Positions 1 to 14,769 of a stretch of 64,000 bases of DNA are shown here, piece by piece. Source of the stretch: Lichenostomus cassidix (Eukaryota; Chordata; Aves; Passeriformes; Meliphagidae); the NCBI GenBank assembly GCA_008360975.2, contig CM039182.1:20556324-20620323 (forward strand). Reading direction: 5' to 3'. Each line of letters opens with the position of its first letter. Position 1 is the stretch's first letter. Below the pieces are notes generated by a model. That model was not told the origin of the DNA. It worked only from the letters and a program-made list of their open reading frames with translations, and did no database searches. Made by a program: the position numbers and the translations under genes.

Positions 1-3000
1 TTATTGAACTAGACTAACCATATATTTTGAGGAGATTAACTGATTTTTGAAGTGTAGAAAAAGTGGTCTGTCTGGATTTCAGTAAGGAATTTAGTATGAT
101 GCCATCTCAAGAATATTTCTCTGTAGCCTAAAACAAAGTTCTGACAGCTGATCTCCAGAAAACAAAGTTTCCATTTTACCATTACTTCTTAAAGCACACT
201 GTGTTTCAAAAACAGAGATCCCATAGAGCAAACAGATTCCAGCATGGCAACTTGATTTTTGCCTTATTTTGAAAAGTTCTAGACTTTTCAAAGTTATTTG
301 CAATAACAAGATACTTAACACTGCTGGGATAGTGCAAATATCTGCTGTGTCCAGAATTTGAAACTTTCTGCAGCTCATATATAAAATGACGTATTATAGA
401 CTGGAAGGAAAATTCCTTCATATTCTACTTGCTTACGAGTAGAAAATATTTTTTTCTTTTTTCTTAGATTCAAAAGAGTAGAAGTAATGGGAAAAAAAGG
501 AAAAAAAAACCCAGAACCTGCACTCTTTTATTTCTGCCATGGTGACATGAGTAAACCTCTAATTTTCTGAGGAAAGTTATTTTAAAGTTTTGAGACCAGA
601 GCACTAGATAATTCACCATTTTTATTCTGGGACTACTATGTTTATCCTTTGGTTTTAGTGGAGTTGGCATGCTCATAAATCCCACCTTCCTCTGGCTGTT
701 ATTTCTGTCTGGTAAATTATTTTTTTATTCACAAGGCAATAAAAGGTCACTGGAAAGAGGAATATAATATTCACTCTCATAAAATAAAGTTAAAGAGTAT
801 TTAGCATTTATATCTTTCCAGGGCGGTAAACAAAATATGGTTTATTTGACTCAATGAAGACCTATGATACTGAAAGAGATAAATCTAATGACTTGTTTTA
901 ACGGAATAAGATAAATCTTTCAAGACAAATCTTCAATAATGCTGTGTTGTTCCTGTGAAGGTCCACTGCACAATTATACATAGGTGCACATAGAAAGAGC
1001 AGCACTTTGGCTCTTACCTGTCAGAATTACTTATTAGATGCACAAGTAGGTTTTTTAGCCACTTCTGGAAGTAGAGCACACTTCTAAATTGTTACTGTAT
1101 TAAATTATAAGAGTAAAACATTGCTTAATAAAGTTTAGTACTAAATTTGATCATAAAATTACAGGAATAAAAGAGATTTTCCATTTTTCATGAAGCTCTG
1201 TTTTGACTGAGGGCTGGTTCCTGCAGTGTGTTTTTGAGAAGTAAACCAAATTAATTTTTTTTGAAAGGAAAATTTAATTCTACTTAATAGAAAAATTATT
1301 TCTCTAACTTGGTTTAAATATATATATATAAAACAACTAACTGGGTAAATGTACCTAAGTGTATACTAAAGACAGGATAAGCCAGAATTTTTTAGAACAA
1401 AATTGTATGTGAAAACACAGTGAAAAGATGCATAATAAAATAGACTTTGCATTTTGCAACTACAATATTCACTTGAATTTTCTTTTTTTTGGTGATTTCT
1501 TCATATTCACATTCTTTAAATGCAGCCTGGAAGAATGGGAGTTCTGCCAGAGAATCATTCTGGCCCCAAATAGTTCTTCAGTAAGGAGTAGAATTTTATA
1601 TTCACAGCCCAGATTTTTGCTGGTTAGACTCATGTATTAATTGTGATCTCTTATGTGGACATCTAACAGATTAAAAAACCCACCAGTTATTCTGCCAATG
1701 GAGAGTTGAAACAAGGTTTTCTTCTAAATGCAGACTCAGTTTCAGAGTTTAGAAAGGCAAGTGAAATAAAACATATTTCTGCATCTGCCCTATGGCTTTT
1801 GATCACTCTCAGCCTGTGCAGCTTTTTGCAGACCAGAGCTCACTTCATTAATTTACATTTAGCACAAGTAACAGCAGTGGGAGCCCTCATTTCTCGAGAA
1901 CTAATTTATTCCTACATTTGCTGGCAAGCTGATGCCCCACCATGGGAGAGGACTATTGTAGAGGAAGTCTTTCTCAGTGGCAACAGCAGCAGACAGTGTA
2001 AAAGGCCAGCTCCCCAGTCAGGAGGAGGGAGGGTGGGGTGGCTATGTGTTATTTGCCCAACACACAGGAGCTGCGCACCCACTCGGCATATTACAGTAAG
2101 ACAGAATTCGATAGAAAATGCTGTTGGTGGCCTAAAAAAAGAATGTTGCAAATTTAAAATTTCTGTTACCTGGGAAGCTTAGATCGCAATAACTGGCCCA
2201 TGTTGACACATGGCAGACTTCTACATTTCAGGTTTTTACAGAAGGATTAGAGGAGAAAAGCCCCATAACTAGCTTTTTATATTTGGGGCAACAATTTCTT
2301 TATTCCTATTATTGCTCTCTGAAGTAACTGAAATATTTTTATTGAAAAGGAAGGAAAGAAGAAAAGAAAGCAAAGAAATCTGCTGGTGGGAGGAAGAAAA
2401 ATATATAAGGAAAGGAAAGAAGGAAAGAGAAATCTGAAATAGTTCTTTATCAACCACATATACTCCCATTCAAAATCTAAAAACCAATTCTTCCCTTTTT
2501 CAGCTGCCCAATTGTGCATTTGGAGAATTCTTTTGCTCTTACATGAGGATCTAAACATCCCATTCTTGGAGAAGAAAAAACTTCCCCTATTTGCCTGCTT
2601 GAAACACCACATTTCCACTAAACATTTGGTTTTTGGCTATTTCTCCTTTTCAGTGAAGGACCAACCTGATGTGACGCTGGAAGCTGCCCAAATGCTGTTG
2701 TATCTGGTAGAAAGATTTTTCTAGAACAGGATATCAAAGAGTGATTGAGGCTTGATGGAACCTTTTCTTCCTTTCTATCTCAGTATTGAAAATCAAGTAT
2801 AATCACTATTTATCCTTCCACCTGAACAGCTCCCTGCCTTGGGCTTCTCAAGTGGCACCATGTAACTTCATAACTCACATAAATCAGGTAATCCTGTGTA
2901 TTCAGTCCTAGAGGTGCCAGGAACTCATTTTTTAACCCAACAAGATTTATCGGGTGGTGATTTTTCATGCCTTCTGGCACCTCAAGACAGTGGATATTTA

Positions 3001-5689
3001 TATTTTTCCTCCCAACTTATTCTCTAACATTTCAAAGCAATGACTGTATATCACAGTTTGTGTTCTAAAAGTATCACCTCATGACGAACTCCCTACGCAT
3101 TGAAACGCACAGGATCTAAGAGTTCTGCCATTTTTTTCCATGGCTGACTGTGCTGCAGGTTTTTACAACCAGAGAACAGATATATCTGGTACAGTGTGTT
3201 TTGCACTGCTGTTTTGAAAGACCTTGTGATGTACCAGTATAATGGATCTCCCTAGTTTGGTGTTTGTGAAAACTGGCAAGCTACAGATTGTATATTATGC
3301 CCTGCATGACAATCTGTTACCAAATTTTGTCACCAATTTTTCAAGATACTATTAAGAAGACAAATTACCTGTAAATAGGATACTGCAAGGAGTTTCTCTC
3401 TTAATACTAAAGTGTCCTGATACCCCCAATGACTGAAGATGGAATGATTGTCATTTTTGTCAGGGAAATGAAATCTGTTGTAGGAATCTACTACAATCTT
3501 ACAGATGTAGTACTGTCAGCTGAACTTTCCTATGCTCCCACTGAAACAGCGAGAGTTGAAGGTTTCTGAAAAGCTAAACATCCAAGGCAAAAGAAACAGT
3601 AGGAAAACTGCACATTGAGTCAGGCTTAAATTGCTTACCCTGGAACAAAGCTCCTGCAATAAAGCCTGTCAAGGAAATCAAACACACTGGAGAAATTGAC
3701 CACAAAATGCTCTAGATCAAATTTTTCTCTATTAGTCTCAATAATGTGATTTTTTTGTTAACATAGCTAATGAAAGATTACTTGTTCTCACTTCTGCTGT
3801 ATTTGGTGCCCTGGTCTCTGTGCCCTTTTGGCTAGATTACTAAGGAGTGCAGAGCTGACTGCAGCCATGCACATTCCACTGCAGTCACATATCCACTTAT
3901 TGTCAGCTCGATGGTTCACAAAGAGAGGTCTCTTCATTATAAACATGATGCTGAAATACAAATATTACTGGGTGCCATCACGGTTAATTTCATAATACTA
4001 GAATGTTAATAATATTTGTATTTATTAATTTATGCTTTACCCTGTCAGTCTTTTGTTTCTAGGAGTTTCTGACTGTGAGACATTTTACAGTTTAGACATT
4101 CTCTGACTACATTTATCTGTAATCCTACTGCTGTCTCTAGGCAAGCCATTGCCCTACTATATGTAACATCATCTAAGATCTCATATGTGTGCTCCTCAAT
4201 ATTGTGAAGCAAAGCCCTACTCGAGTTTCTCATTATGCAGTATTTGAGAACTAGGGCCTAGAAGTGAATAAAATACAGAAAAAAACCCCACCTGAATTTT
4301 AAAAGCAGTATGACTAAAGTGTGACAGTTAGTGCCTGAGAGTTTATTAAAGTTGCAGACACTGCTTTGATCTGCATTGTACTTTAACAATAAAGGTAGAA
4401 TTGCTACAAATAATGTTGGGTTTGGGGGCGGGATTACAAAAGAAGCTGAAGTGCTCCTTCAAGATCCACAGAACTAGGAGAAAAGCGATACTTGGAGGAA
4501 AACAAACAGTTTATATGGGAGGTGTCCCAGACTGTTTTTAATTTCAGGGTTAGGACTGATTTGGGGTCATGGTCACAGAAACATGCTAATTTATACAGCT
4601 TGATGTTCAAATCAATTGCAGTTTGGGAACAATTTCTGTTCCCATTAACTGTGTCTTTATAATGGTTAGCACTAGTAAGTGTTCTGATTAGATTTACAAA
4701 ACGTAGATGATAAATTATTACTTTTGCTACATGATCTTGGAAGAACGAGGACACAGAAAAAGGACTGGGCCAGAGCAAGAAGTACTTTTTTTATCCTTTG
4801 TTTCTATTTGCTCTAAAGATGAAGTCTGATTAGTACCACAGACACTGGGAACTGACTTTTTTCTTATTACTACTGTATGAAATTTAACAGCTGAAAAACA
4901 GGCTGAAAATTGATGGGAAATGGAAAACCACTGATGTCCAATTTTGTCCAGGGGAGAGGTGTCTAAATTACTATTAAGGATTATTGTTAACAGTAGGACA
5001 AAGGCTGGCAAAAAAATATTAGAGAGAGCAGTGCCTGAAGTGCTTGGTTCATTTCTCTACCTTGCCAAATCCACAGGTTAGTCAGTGAAGCTGTCCTAGC
5101 TAGCAGTTTTCCATCAGTCATTTTCATAGTTGGAAAAGAGTGCTTATGATCCACAATGAGGACCTTCAGGTACTGAGCAATAAAATCAACATGTGCTGGA
5201 CCTCTGCCTGCCTGTGATCTAACTCCAATTGGCCTCTGCAACCTATCTCAGAATAGAATGGAATAGAAGCCATTTCACAATTTTCTTGTAAGTCCTCAAC
5301 TAGGTGTGTGTGCAGTGTCAATATCAATAACAGTATCAAGCCACTTATCTAGCAGTTAACACTAAACTGAAGTCCTCTTTTAAGGAAAAACAGAATTCCC
5401 ACCCTTCCTCAGTGAGACTGGCCTTCACGTGACCCAACATGGCCATGAGCCATCCACTGGCTTTTCAGCATGGTGCCTAATCATTAACTTGAGAAGGGAT
5501 TCATGCCTGAGGCTCCTTTGCAGACCCTCCTGGAAGAGACCCTTCAAAGCCATTGGTGGCATAGTCTCCAAGTGGACCTGGAGTGCAGGCAGCCTGAACT
5601 GCAGCCTGCTGACCCTTGGTACAAAATGAATTCATGATAAATTGTAAAAAATCTATGAGAATGATGAAGAGTGACAGATTTACATGGGC
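1..5689. other. Intergenic DNA without recognised gene
   Basis: AT-rich unique sequence. The reading frames here are short, lack family motifs and have no splice context I can support; the longest (158 codons near 1706-2182) looks like chance. Contains the purine tract at 2343-2443 and a short (at)n run near 1319-1330. I see no RNA gene. Confidence 0.7.
2343..2443. repeat. Polypurine (GAAA/GGAA-rich) low-complexity tract
   Basis: About 100 bases made almost wholly of A and G, with units like ggaa, gaaa and agaa, broken by a short tctgctggtggg piece and atatata. Low-complexity DNA, not coding. Confidence 0.75.
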
Positions 5690-5975
5690 AGATAGTGATA
5701 GTACAGAAAGGAACAGTTTTAAACTAGATTTAGATTAGATATTAGGAAGAAATTCTTTATTCAGAGGGTGATGAGGCACTGGAGGAGGTTCCCCTGAGAA
5801 GCTGTGGGTACCCCATCCCTAGAAATGTTTGAGAACAGGTTGGATGTGGTTCTGAGCAACCTGACCTGGGGAATAGCATCCCCGTCCATGGCAGGGGTGT
5901 TGAAACCAGATGATCTTTAAGGTCCCTTCAAACCCAAACCATTCTATGCTTCTATGACTCTATGATTTTATCATT
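5690..5975 (+). mobile_element. CR1 LINE, 3' end fragment
   Basis: Matches the CR1 3' region: aagaaattctttattcagag, then a gatgaggcactgg block, a ccatccctagaaatgtttga block, ggtcccttcaaacccaaacc and the tail of attctatg-like repeats ending near 5970. It is 5'-truncated, as most CR1 copies are. No coding potential remains. Confidence 0.9.
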
Positions 5976-8900
5976 TGCATACTCCATATGCCCAAACTAA
6001 ATCCAGCTCCAATGATTTTCCATTACTAACCCATAACCAACCCTACCTTTAGCATTGTGGCAAACCCCACCCTCAACAGGCACATAAAGTGTAGGACCCT
6101 GTGTGTCCCAGCCCTCACCCTCACTGCAGGAGATAAGTAGAATCCAAACACTAAGCAATTCTAACAAACTTATAACCCTATCTACAACCAGAGCACAAAG
6201 CTCCTAAATCTTCACGGAGAAGGTCTCAGAGGATCCAGGTGTAAAACTATCAACTCAGACCACAGTCCCACTCTCAACCCTAATTCAAACTATAACCTTG
6301 AGTCTAATCCTTCTTGTCCTTTTCTCATTCCAGTTTTGTCCTAGGCTTCTACAACATAGAAATTTGAACTCCAGCCTTTCCCATACTCAACAACAGATCA
6401 AGAAGAAATTACATATTAATCTTTTGTCATAAATCAATTTCAATTCAGTTGTTGCAGAAAGCCCCAGTATCTGGTTTGGTTAAACTAATATCAATAAATT
6501 AATGTATTTCATATGCTGAATTTTGAAGACTAAATCTAAAAGCAAACTTTAATCCCTTGGGATTTTAGAGAAGACTAAACCAAGACACTAACATACATAG
6601 AGTGATCTGTTTCAAAAGTTAAAGATATTCTACAAACAACATTTATTCTTCTGAATGCTCCGTTGTTTTGGAAACTTCTGGAAGAAATTCTTCTGAGAAA
6701 TACCAGATCTAAACAAAAAAGACTATTAGCTCTCAAAAATATGAACACATTAAAATTAGGACCCTGAAAAGCCACAAAACTGAAGCAACCTGAAAAATAG
6801 AAAGCTATTGGAGACAAAATATGGAACACTTAGCAGGATTTATGAGAATTTATGATTTAAAAATTTACCCTAATTCAGTTTGAAAAAATTTTTACCATTT
6901 AGTCTGCTGCCTCTGAAGGGAAGCCACAGCAACCATCAACATCTCTCAGGAGAGGAACAGTCCATATTTTATGCCTATCAGTTCAAAATTTCCTTCCTAA
7001 AGTTTTTCAAGTATACACGTATAAAATGGGAAGGATTCCTGGAAAATAGAATTAAAAAACAGTTAAGATTTGGATCATGCATACTAATTTCACATGTCCT
7101 ATGGATGTATAATTTAATAGATGATACCAGAGAAAGTAATATAGATTATGTTAATAGGTTATGGATTATGGTAACAGGGTGAGTGCTTGTGGACCCTATA
7201 GAATAGGATAGAAAATTCCTTCCTTTTGTAAAATTTTTTGTCTATAGCAAACACAGGACTGTTTGCTCAATTAGGGAATGAAAAAAAGAATTTAGAAGAT
7301 CTTGGCATATTTTCCAGGATGAGTAAAAATGACAGAATCTCAAAAGGTGACAAAGCACATTTTGCCTCAGCCCTGCCACCTAAACAGTGTCACCTTATTG
7401 CCCTCCACACTGAAAGAGAGGGTGACATGTCAGTAGTGGTGACACTCCAGCTCAGCTGCAGGGCTGGGGGAAAGGACTCTGCTTTGCCCAGCCAGAGGTG
7501 CTGGAGCTGTAGCCCACCCTGCCAACAGGGTTGCCAGGGTTACCACAAGGATCCTGAGTGTGGAGATTCAGGATTGTAATAGAGAAGCTTTGCTTCACTA
7601 AACAAAAAGAATTGAGAGAGATGATTAAATACTAGAGGGTTGCTGCAGAAATAAATAAAACTGGAGAAAACATTAACAACTATATACAGGCAAAATGCCA
7701 GAGCTGGCAAAATGATTGCTAAATCCTGAACTACATGTTAATTTTAAAGTGTTTGATAAACCCGGGGGAATTTTTTGCACAATTACGTTAACATTCCTGT
7801 CTCTGCTATACCTTTTACCACTCTCATGGTATGCTCACATTTATCCCAGCTATATCAGCAGGAGACAGATATGTATTGTACCTTGTGCAAGATGTGACAG
7901 AACCTCAGCTCCAGCCACCTATGCTGGTTCAGCATAGCTCCTCCTGCATTTGGCTGCAATGAATCTCATCCAGGAATTTTGTAACTGAGCTACAGGTTAA
8001 TTCAATGTTCAATTTGTAAGGCAGCATTTGAATCCGGAATTTGAATCAGCTGCTGTGCATTGTCCATTTTTGGCACAGCAGATCTGTGTGAGAGAGTGTA
8101 GCCAGGGCTGAAGACCAGAGCACAGTCATGGAGCCATCCTGCTGAGTGTGCCAGGGGCAAATGGGCAGTCCTGTATAAACACAGCAAGAGTCTGGCGAAT
8201 TTTATTACGAAAAAACCCTCATTATTACAAAATTACTCAGCTTCTATCTGAGTACAGAATTGAGCTCCTGCTATAAACACAGCCCTACTACATCTGTTCA
8301 GAAACTACCAGTGGTTGCTGTGAAATGCACATACCCCTCAAAAGCCTCCTAAAATTCTGAGAAAATTACATCAGAGTCTCAAAACCCTTCATGTTTTATA
8401 TCGTTTTGTTTGGTTTGGTTTCTTCCATATTTTTCTGCTTCTATTTTACAGTCTGGCATTGAGGAAATTGCCTTGCTCTTGCCTTATTTAATTTAATTTA
8501 TTTTTGACATGGAAACACATACATTTTCATGATACCCATGCACAATCTTATGTTATCAGCATAAGATCAGGAAGAGGTGACCTATGTAATAAAAGAATTT
8601 GAGAAAAATGTCCCATCACTTAAATAATTATTTGCAATACAATATTATACTGAGAAAATACTTTGAACAACATATAGGCCTTTTTTGGAGGAATTGCATT
8701 TTGCATATAATGTTCGAACATCTCAGGCCTAGCAATTCCTTCAAAACATTGTTCCTTACCAGAGACTGTTTCTTTGCCTGTGAAATTTAGGTGGACACTT
8801 CCACATAAGTATTGTAAAGCATTACAGTTAGACAGGATATCATAGAAATCTGTTTCTATTCTCAATCACTTCTTTTTGAAGTTACTAGTTTTAAAGACTA

Positions 8901-11900
8901 CTACAGTGCAAGTGCTGAGCAGGCACTGGGTGTCTGGATGTATTTATTCTACAAACATCTACTAAAAAATAAAATTAAGTAGGCAAATATAAGAATGAAA
9001 AAGAATAATTAGTAAATCCCGAAGGGTAATTTACCTCATGAAAAAATAGTCTTTGGACCGTAGCTATTTAGGCTTGCATCTTTATTTATTGTGCAGACTG
9101 TTGAGCAGTATAATTTAACTACACAATGGTGGTTCATTATCTTCAAGTTAAGCCCACAATGTGAAGACTTCCACAAAGAAGCAAGAATGCTCATTGTGGC
9201 TATATCTGCTTTTCCAGTTGATATTGGAGAATATCCAGTGATTTTAGGAGATGAGGGAAAGTGACACAGGCAAGAAGCCCGGGACACTTCTATTTGTAGA
9301 TCTAAAACCTGTGTAAATTGAATAATCTGTCCATTATCTGAAGTAGTGATTGGTTTGAAGGAATCACTTCATCTGGAGTGATGAGTCTTTTTTCCCCTGG
9401 ACACTTACAGAGGTTTTGGCCTGTTATTTAGGCACCTAAGTGTCCAGTTTGGTATTTCTTAATGCTTGACCTTCTCATAGGAGGAACTCTGAAAGTCCTA
9501 GGCTTCTGGAGGTGGTACCCATATCTGAAAATTTTGTATTTCTGTATTTTCTTGGAACACATTCTTCAAGCTGTTGTGTGCAATGGGGAGACCAGGACCT
9601 TGTTCCACCCTAAGAAAGGTGTGATACCTCCACAGCCTCTGCTTGGCACACTCCAGGGTTACCTTCTTCTGCTGCTTTTCTCAGGAGATTTTAAGCTTCT
9701 TTTTGGTTTTTTTTTGCATCTCCAACTGAAGGAGATTCAAACTGGACAAGAATGTAGACAGGAGACAAAATACTGCATATGCTGCATCGAAATCCCATGG
9801 CAGTAGGCTTTTTATGTCACAGACAGGTTTGGGGCTTGACTGAGATATAAAGCTGAAGAAGAAGCTGACAAAGATGAGAAATCTCCCAGAAAGTATAGAA
9901 AATGTAGAAAAAAAAAAAGGTAGCCAAATTAATTGTTGTTTGTACTAACGGCTTGAAAGTTTATCTTCAAAATATTCAACACATACATGGATTTATTCAG
10001 AATTTTTCTATCTTTCTATCCATTACCAGATTTCTGCAACTTTGAATTGCTGGACCAGATAACGGAATTAAAAAAAAAAGTTTAAGTGTTTAGCAGTAAC
10101 AAATGGATATAATATAATTTCAGTAATACAATTATCACATGATTCTGGGGGTTTCACAAAATTAAAGGGATTAAATGTCTCTCTAAAGGTTTATAGTTTG
10201 ATGTGAATCTATAACTCAAAAAGTCTGCCTGCAATTCAGCTGCCTAAGAAATATGTATTTAAGATGCACACAGAGCTTTTGATCTAAATGAGAAACATGA
10301 AGAAAAAAGTTGTCATGTTAAAAATTTGAGGGTACATTGAGGCTGACTTTTTGGATTTTGTATTTTTAAGATAAGTTTAGAGGCAACTAAAAGGATTTTT
10401 CCACCTTATCTAAACTAAATGAGAGGACAAAGGGAGGACTGTCCAGAGAACAAACGATGACCTATGAGATTAAAAAGAAGTCTCTTTGTTGCAATTTTAT
10501 CATCACTTGTAAGTGACAAAGTGCCAAAAGACAGGTTTGTGGCAGCAGCAATATATTTTCTTCAGGGCAGGAAAATCATCAACAAGGTGTCTGTATATGT
10601 GTAGCACTGCTTGAATATGAAAGCAATTTTCTGCAGCCCTGTGGCTTAATTCTATTGTTTTCATCAGGAACGAATATTCCGGATCACAATCTTCAGCAAC
10701 TGATAATACTGGACACATTGTGAAAAATGGATGAGCAAGTTCCTCAGATGACTGCTGGACAGCACTCCAGTACCATTTACAGCAATATTTGCATTTATCT
10801 TAAAAGAGATTAAATGCTAACAAGGTTTCAGTACATTTATCTGCCTGCCTTCTGTGTATGGTTCCCATTAAATTAAAGGGGGAAAGAAAATATATAAAGG
10901 GAATAAAATATAGAGGAAAAAAAGGCGGGGGGGGAAGCATGCTGCATGTAGAGAGCTACATAATCTTCCATTTTCTAAAATACGTTTATTCTAGAAAAAT
11001 ATTGACTAGAGACACAGAAATATAAGCTGTGATACAACTGCTCAATCAAAGTATAGGTAATGTGGGATAATAGAAATTATTGCACATTCTACCTCTAATG
11101 TACTAATATACCTTCAAGAAAACCTAATTATGCATCCAATATTCATTCTTAATATCTTCTGAAAAATGCCTCAGACATATGAGAGCCAGTTCTTTTGCAG
11201 CAGAATCATATCCTCCAGCAATTGACGGCAACATAATTTACAAGCTTCTTTAATTATTCATTTCCATCCAGCCCAGCCGGCCCCTTCATTATCTTCCATT
11301 CAGAGCATCCTCCAACTTGGAGCAAAGACTGCGCATGGGAGAAAATTATATAGACAAACTCAAGGGATTCTCTTTTCTTTGCCAAATCAAGATAGTTGTT
11401 GACTTCTCCATCCACTCAAAATCCACACAAAAACCCACTGTGATTGTTCCAGTTATGGAAATGAATTAATGCTTTTTGTAAAAAAAATTCTACACTTTCT
11501 AAATTTCTACACTGCCTTGAAGATTATTTTAAAGCAGTGTCTAATATTTGTGTTTGATTCTACTCCTTTGGAAATCAAAGGAAAAATCATAGGTAGGAAT
11601 GAGATTGGACACTGAAAGCATTTGGCTTCATGTAAAAATTCTAGATTCTGATCCTGATTCATTAAAGAATATAATCTAGGTACAGGCTTTACTTTACACA
11701 TGTAAGCAGTCTCATTTCAGATACAGCAAGATTAAAGCATATGAAGGTAAACATGGGAAAATTTGTCTGTTTAGCTTTTAACATGTTCAAACAAAGGCAC
11801 ATATTCCCAACATTTCAAAGCCCTTTGGACACCTGCATATCTCTGAGATGCTGAGCAATACTTAGGAGCTTTTAAACTATGTTTCTCCAGTAAACAAAGT

Positions 11901-14046
11901 TGTAACAAAATGGTATTTTAATGAATTTATGTGATTGATAGGAAAAATATTAATATTTTGTATTTAAATGTATTGAGTCATGGTTTTGATTATTTGTATT
12001 TTTTTCATTAAAAATCTACCTTTATATGAATTTTAAGGCAGAATGTCCAGTTAGTGCAAAAATTAAGATAGTAAAATAACATTGGTAAAATAGTTTTTTT
12101 TAAATATTGATTATTTATTTACCAACAGAAAATTTCCAACTCTGATCACACAGAAAAGTTCAATTGCTCTCTGCTGCAGGACTAACACAATTCTGCTGGA
12201 CACGTTAATAATTTGTTACAGAGTTCATAAAGATGGTTCCCTAGGGCCAAAGCACTGCCCATCCACAAAATTCAATGGAATTAGCAGTGTTTATTCAAGG
12301 ACAGCCTCTGCCCATAGCTTTATTTATTTCTGCATTTCTAGGGTAACAAAGTTGTACAGTCACCACAGGACACAATATCCAAAATGATAACCGGTGAATG
12401 GGTATGTGTATGCTGCTACCTCTCCAGCTGACAGAGAACTTCCCAAGCTGCAATGAAGCACAAAGGGCTGTCTGGTTTACAAGGTGATGGCATCTCCTGT
12501 AGTGGGACTCTGCATTGGTTATGATAGGAAGTAATTTTTGCTTAACCTCCAGGAAAAATGTAAAACTACAGCAATCTGTCTTTAACTCCCACTCTGATAA
12601 GCTGTGAATAATAAATGTCTGAATGCAACTATCACAAGTGAGGCTGCTATTTAGGATAAATATAATAGCAGGCACTGACTACATGGAGGGCCATAAGGAC
12701 AAAGGGGAACTGTTGGTGTTTTTAAACACTACCTGCATAACTAGGGAAATGAATGTTCTTTATACCTCAGGTATGAAAAGGGAATCATGGATGCATTTCT
12801 ATCTAATTCTTTTCAATGACAGTAATTTGTGACAATTTTTCCTACAACACTGAATTTCAGAACACATTTAAATAGACATTTTGCATGTGTATTATTTCTG
12901 TACATATAAAACTGATATAAAAGCAGTATTGTGAATGTCTATGGCATCTGCTATTGTCTATTTGAAAACTGAATTGAATTCACCATTGAATGAATTTATC
13001 TCGAAGCTGTAAAGAAAACTTTTGTTTCTTAAAGAAAATTGTAAAAGTTTGCACTAATAGATAATTCTTGTTTTTAAAGGAATATTGTTAAAGTATATAC
13101 TATTATAGTATATACTAAATATATAAAAATATTAAAAGTGGTTTGCCATGAATTTCAATGCAATATAACCAATGCCAGATCCTCCAGTTTGATTTCTTAA
13201 ATTTCCTCAAAATTTCCTCTTTCCATGTAAAAATGTAGCTAGTCACAACAGAAGCCCATTACTGGATCTTAGAGGCCAGTCTGATTAGGGCCTGGGACTC
13301 TGGGAGGGAGTTCCAGAAAGATCAGACTATCAGCAAGAAAAATAAGTCTATTATTTACCAAGATATTGATGTTCTGTCTCTTCATTCAACTACTCCTAAC
13401 ACTGCACATGAGAACTACAGTACCGAAAATACACTGTATCAGGAATGGCACACAAGATCTATGAACAATTTGTCCCCCCTGTCATTGCCAGAACAAGCCT
13501 CACTGCAGATCAGAAATGAAGCAAAACAAAAGAATAACTTTAAAAAACTTCAGGCAGCAGATACTCCATTCAAACAACCTACATATCAAGGGCTAAATTT
13601 CCAAAGATCAAATTCGGGCAAAAAAATTTGTATCACTTGCAAAGTTCAAATCACATGACACAATATTTCTGTGACAATGTACAATGCATATGTACATTAA
13701 TGAGGCATTTCTGAGTGAATGCATCCCATTTCTCAGTTAACGTGCAGGTATCTGCAGTTTATCCTTTACTTGATATAGCTAGGCATGGAAAGCCCATATG
13801 TATTTTGTTCAATGTAAATACAATAAACTATTTCAAAAATGAAAATTATTTCCATTATCACAGATTAAAAGAGTAACTAAGAAACTGTAACACTGAAATG
13901 CTTTCTATGAACAATCTTTCTACAGTATTTGGGAAAGGTGAAATAGATAGCCATGCAATGATCTCTGGACCATCAGTCATATAATCCCCTTCCTACACTC
14001 ATCAGGCTCCGTCTGAAAATCTAGGTGCCTTGTGTCCAAAGCTCGC
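5976..14046. other. Intergenic DNA without recognised gene
   Basis: Unique AT-rich sequence with one C-rich, G-poor stretch at about 5980-6345 just after the CR1 tail. No exon, RNA gene or named repeat can be supported. A block at about 11140-11345 has homeodomain-like taattatt sites and looks less degenerate than its surroundings. Confidence 0.65.
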
Positions 14047-14639
14047 TGTGCTGGTTTTGGCTGAGTTAGAATACATTTTCTCCAAAGTGGCTGATACAGG
14101 GCTGTGTTTTGGATTGTGCTGAACATGGGGTTGACAACAGAGAGATGTTTTTGCTGATGCTGAGTAAAGCTTATACAAAGCCAAGGCCTTTTGTGCCTTT
14201 TGTATTGCCACAATGGCAAGGGAGATGGGGGTGCATGGGAGGCTGGGAGGAGACACAGCCAGGACAGGTGACCCAAAGTGACCAAAGGGACATTCCAGAC
14301 CTTATGGCTTCATGCTCAGGATATAAAGTGTGAGGCAAGAAGGAGGAATGAGGGACATTTGGAGAGATGGTGCTTGTCATCCAAGTAACCATCTTGCGTG
14401 ATGGGGCCGTGCTCTCCTGGGTATGGCTGAACACCTGCCTGCCCATAGAAAGAAGTGAATTAAATCCTTGTTTTGTTTTGCTTGCATGCACAGCTTTTGC
14501 TTTCCCTGTTAAACTGTCTTTATCTCAACCCACGAATTTTCTTGCTTTACTCTTCTGATTCTCTCCCCGGTCTCTCTGGTGGGGGAGTGAGCCGGTGGCT
14601 GTGTGGGGCTTGGCTGCTGGCTGGGGTTAAACCACAACA
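14047..14639 (+). mobile_element. Solo LTR of an ERVL-type endogenous retrovirus
   Basis: 593-bp element beginning tgtgctggttttggctgag and ending gggttaaaccacaaca, so it has the TG...CA ends of a retroviral LTR. A TATA-like atataaa lies at 14321-14327 and an attaaa poly(A) signal at 14459-14464. The same LTR occurs inverted at 60634-61208 with shared blocks near both ends and in the middle. No polypurine tract precedes it and no interior follows, so it is a solo LTR. The flanks (ctcgc and ccccc) are not a clean target-site duplication. Confidence 0.85.
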
Positions 14640-14769
14640 CCCCCCACACAATATTTTCACAAGCTTCTCTCTCTTAAAGGTTGCAATATTTCTTTCTATT
14701 TTAGCCTAAATTTATTTATTCATGGTTACTCATGTGTGCTCTTTTGAGCCAACAATGCCCTTGAGTTTA

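Noticed and set aside
1706..2182. 158-codon plus-strand frame
   Set aside because: No recognisable domain, composition like translated noncoding DNA, and no splice or promoter context.
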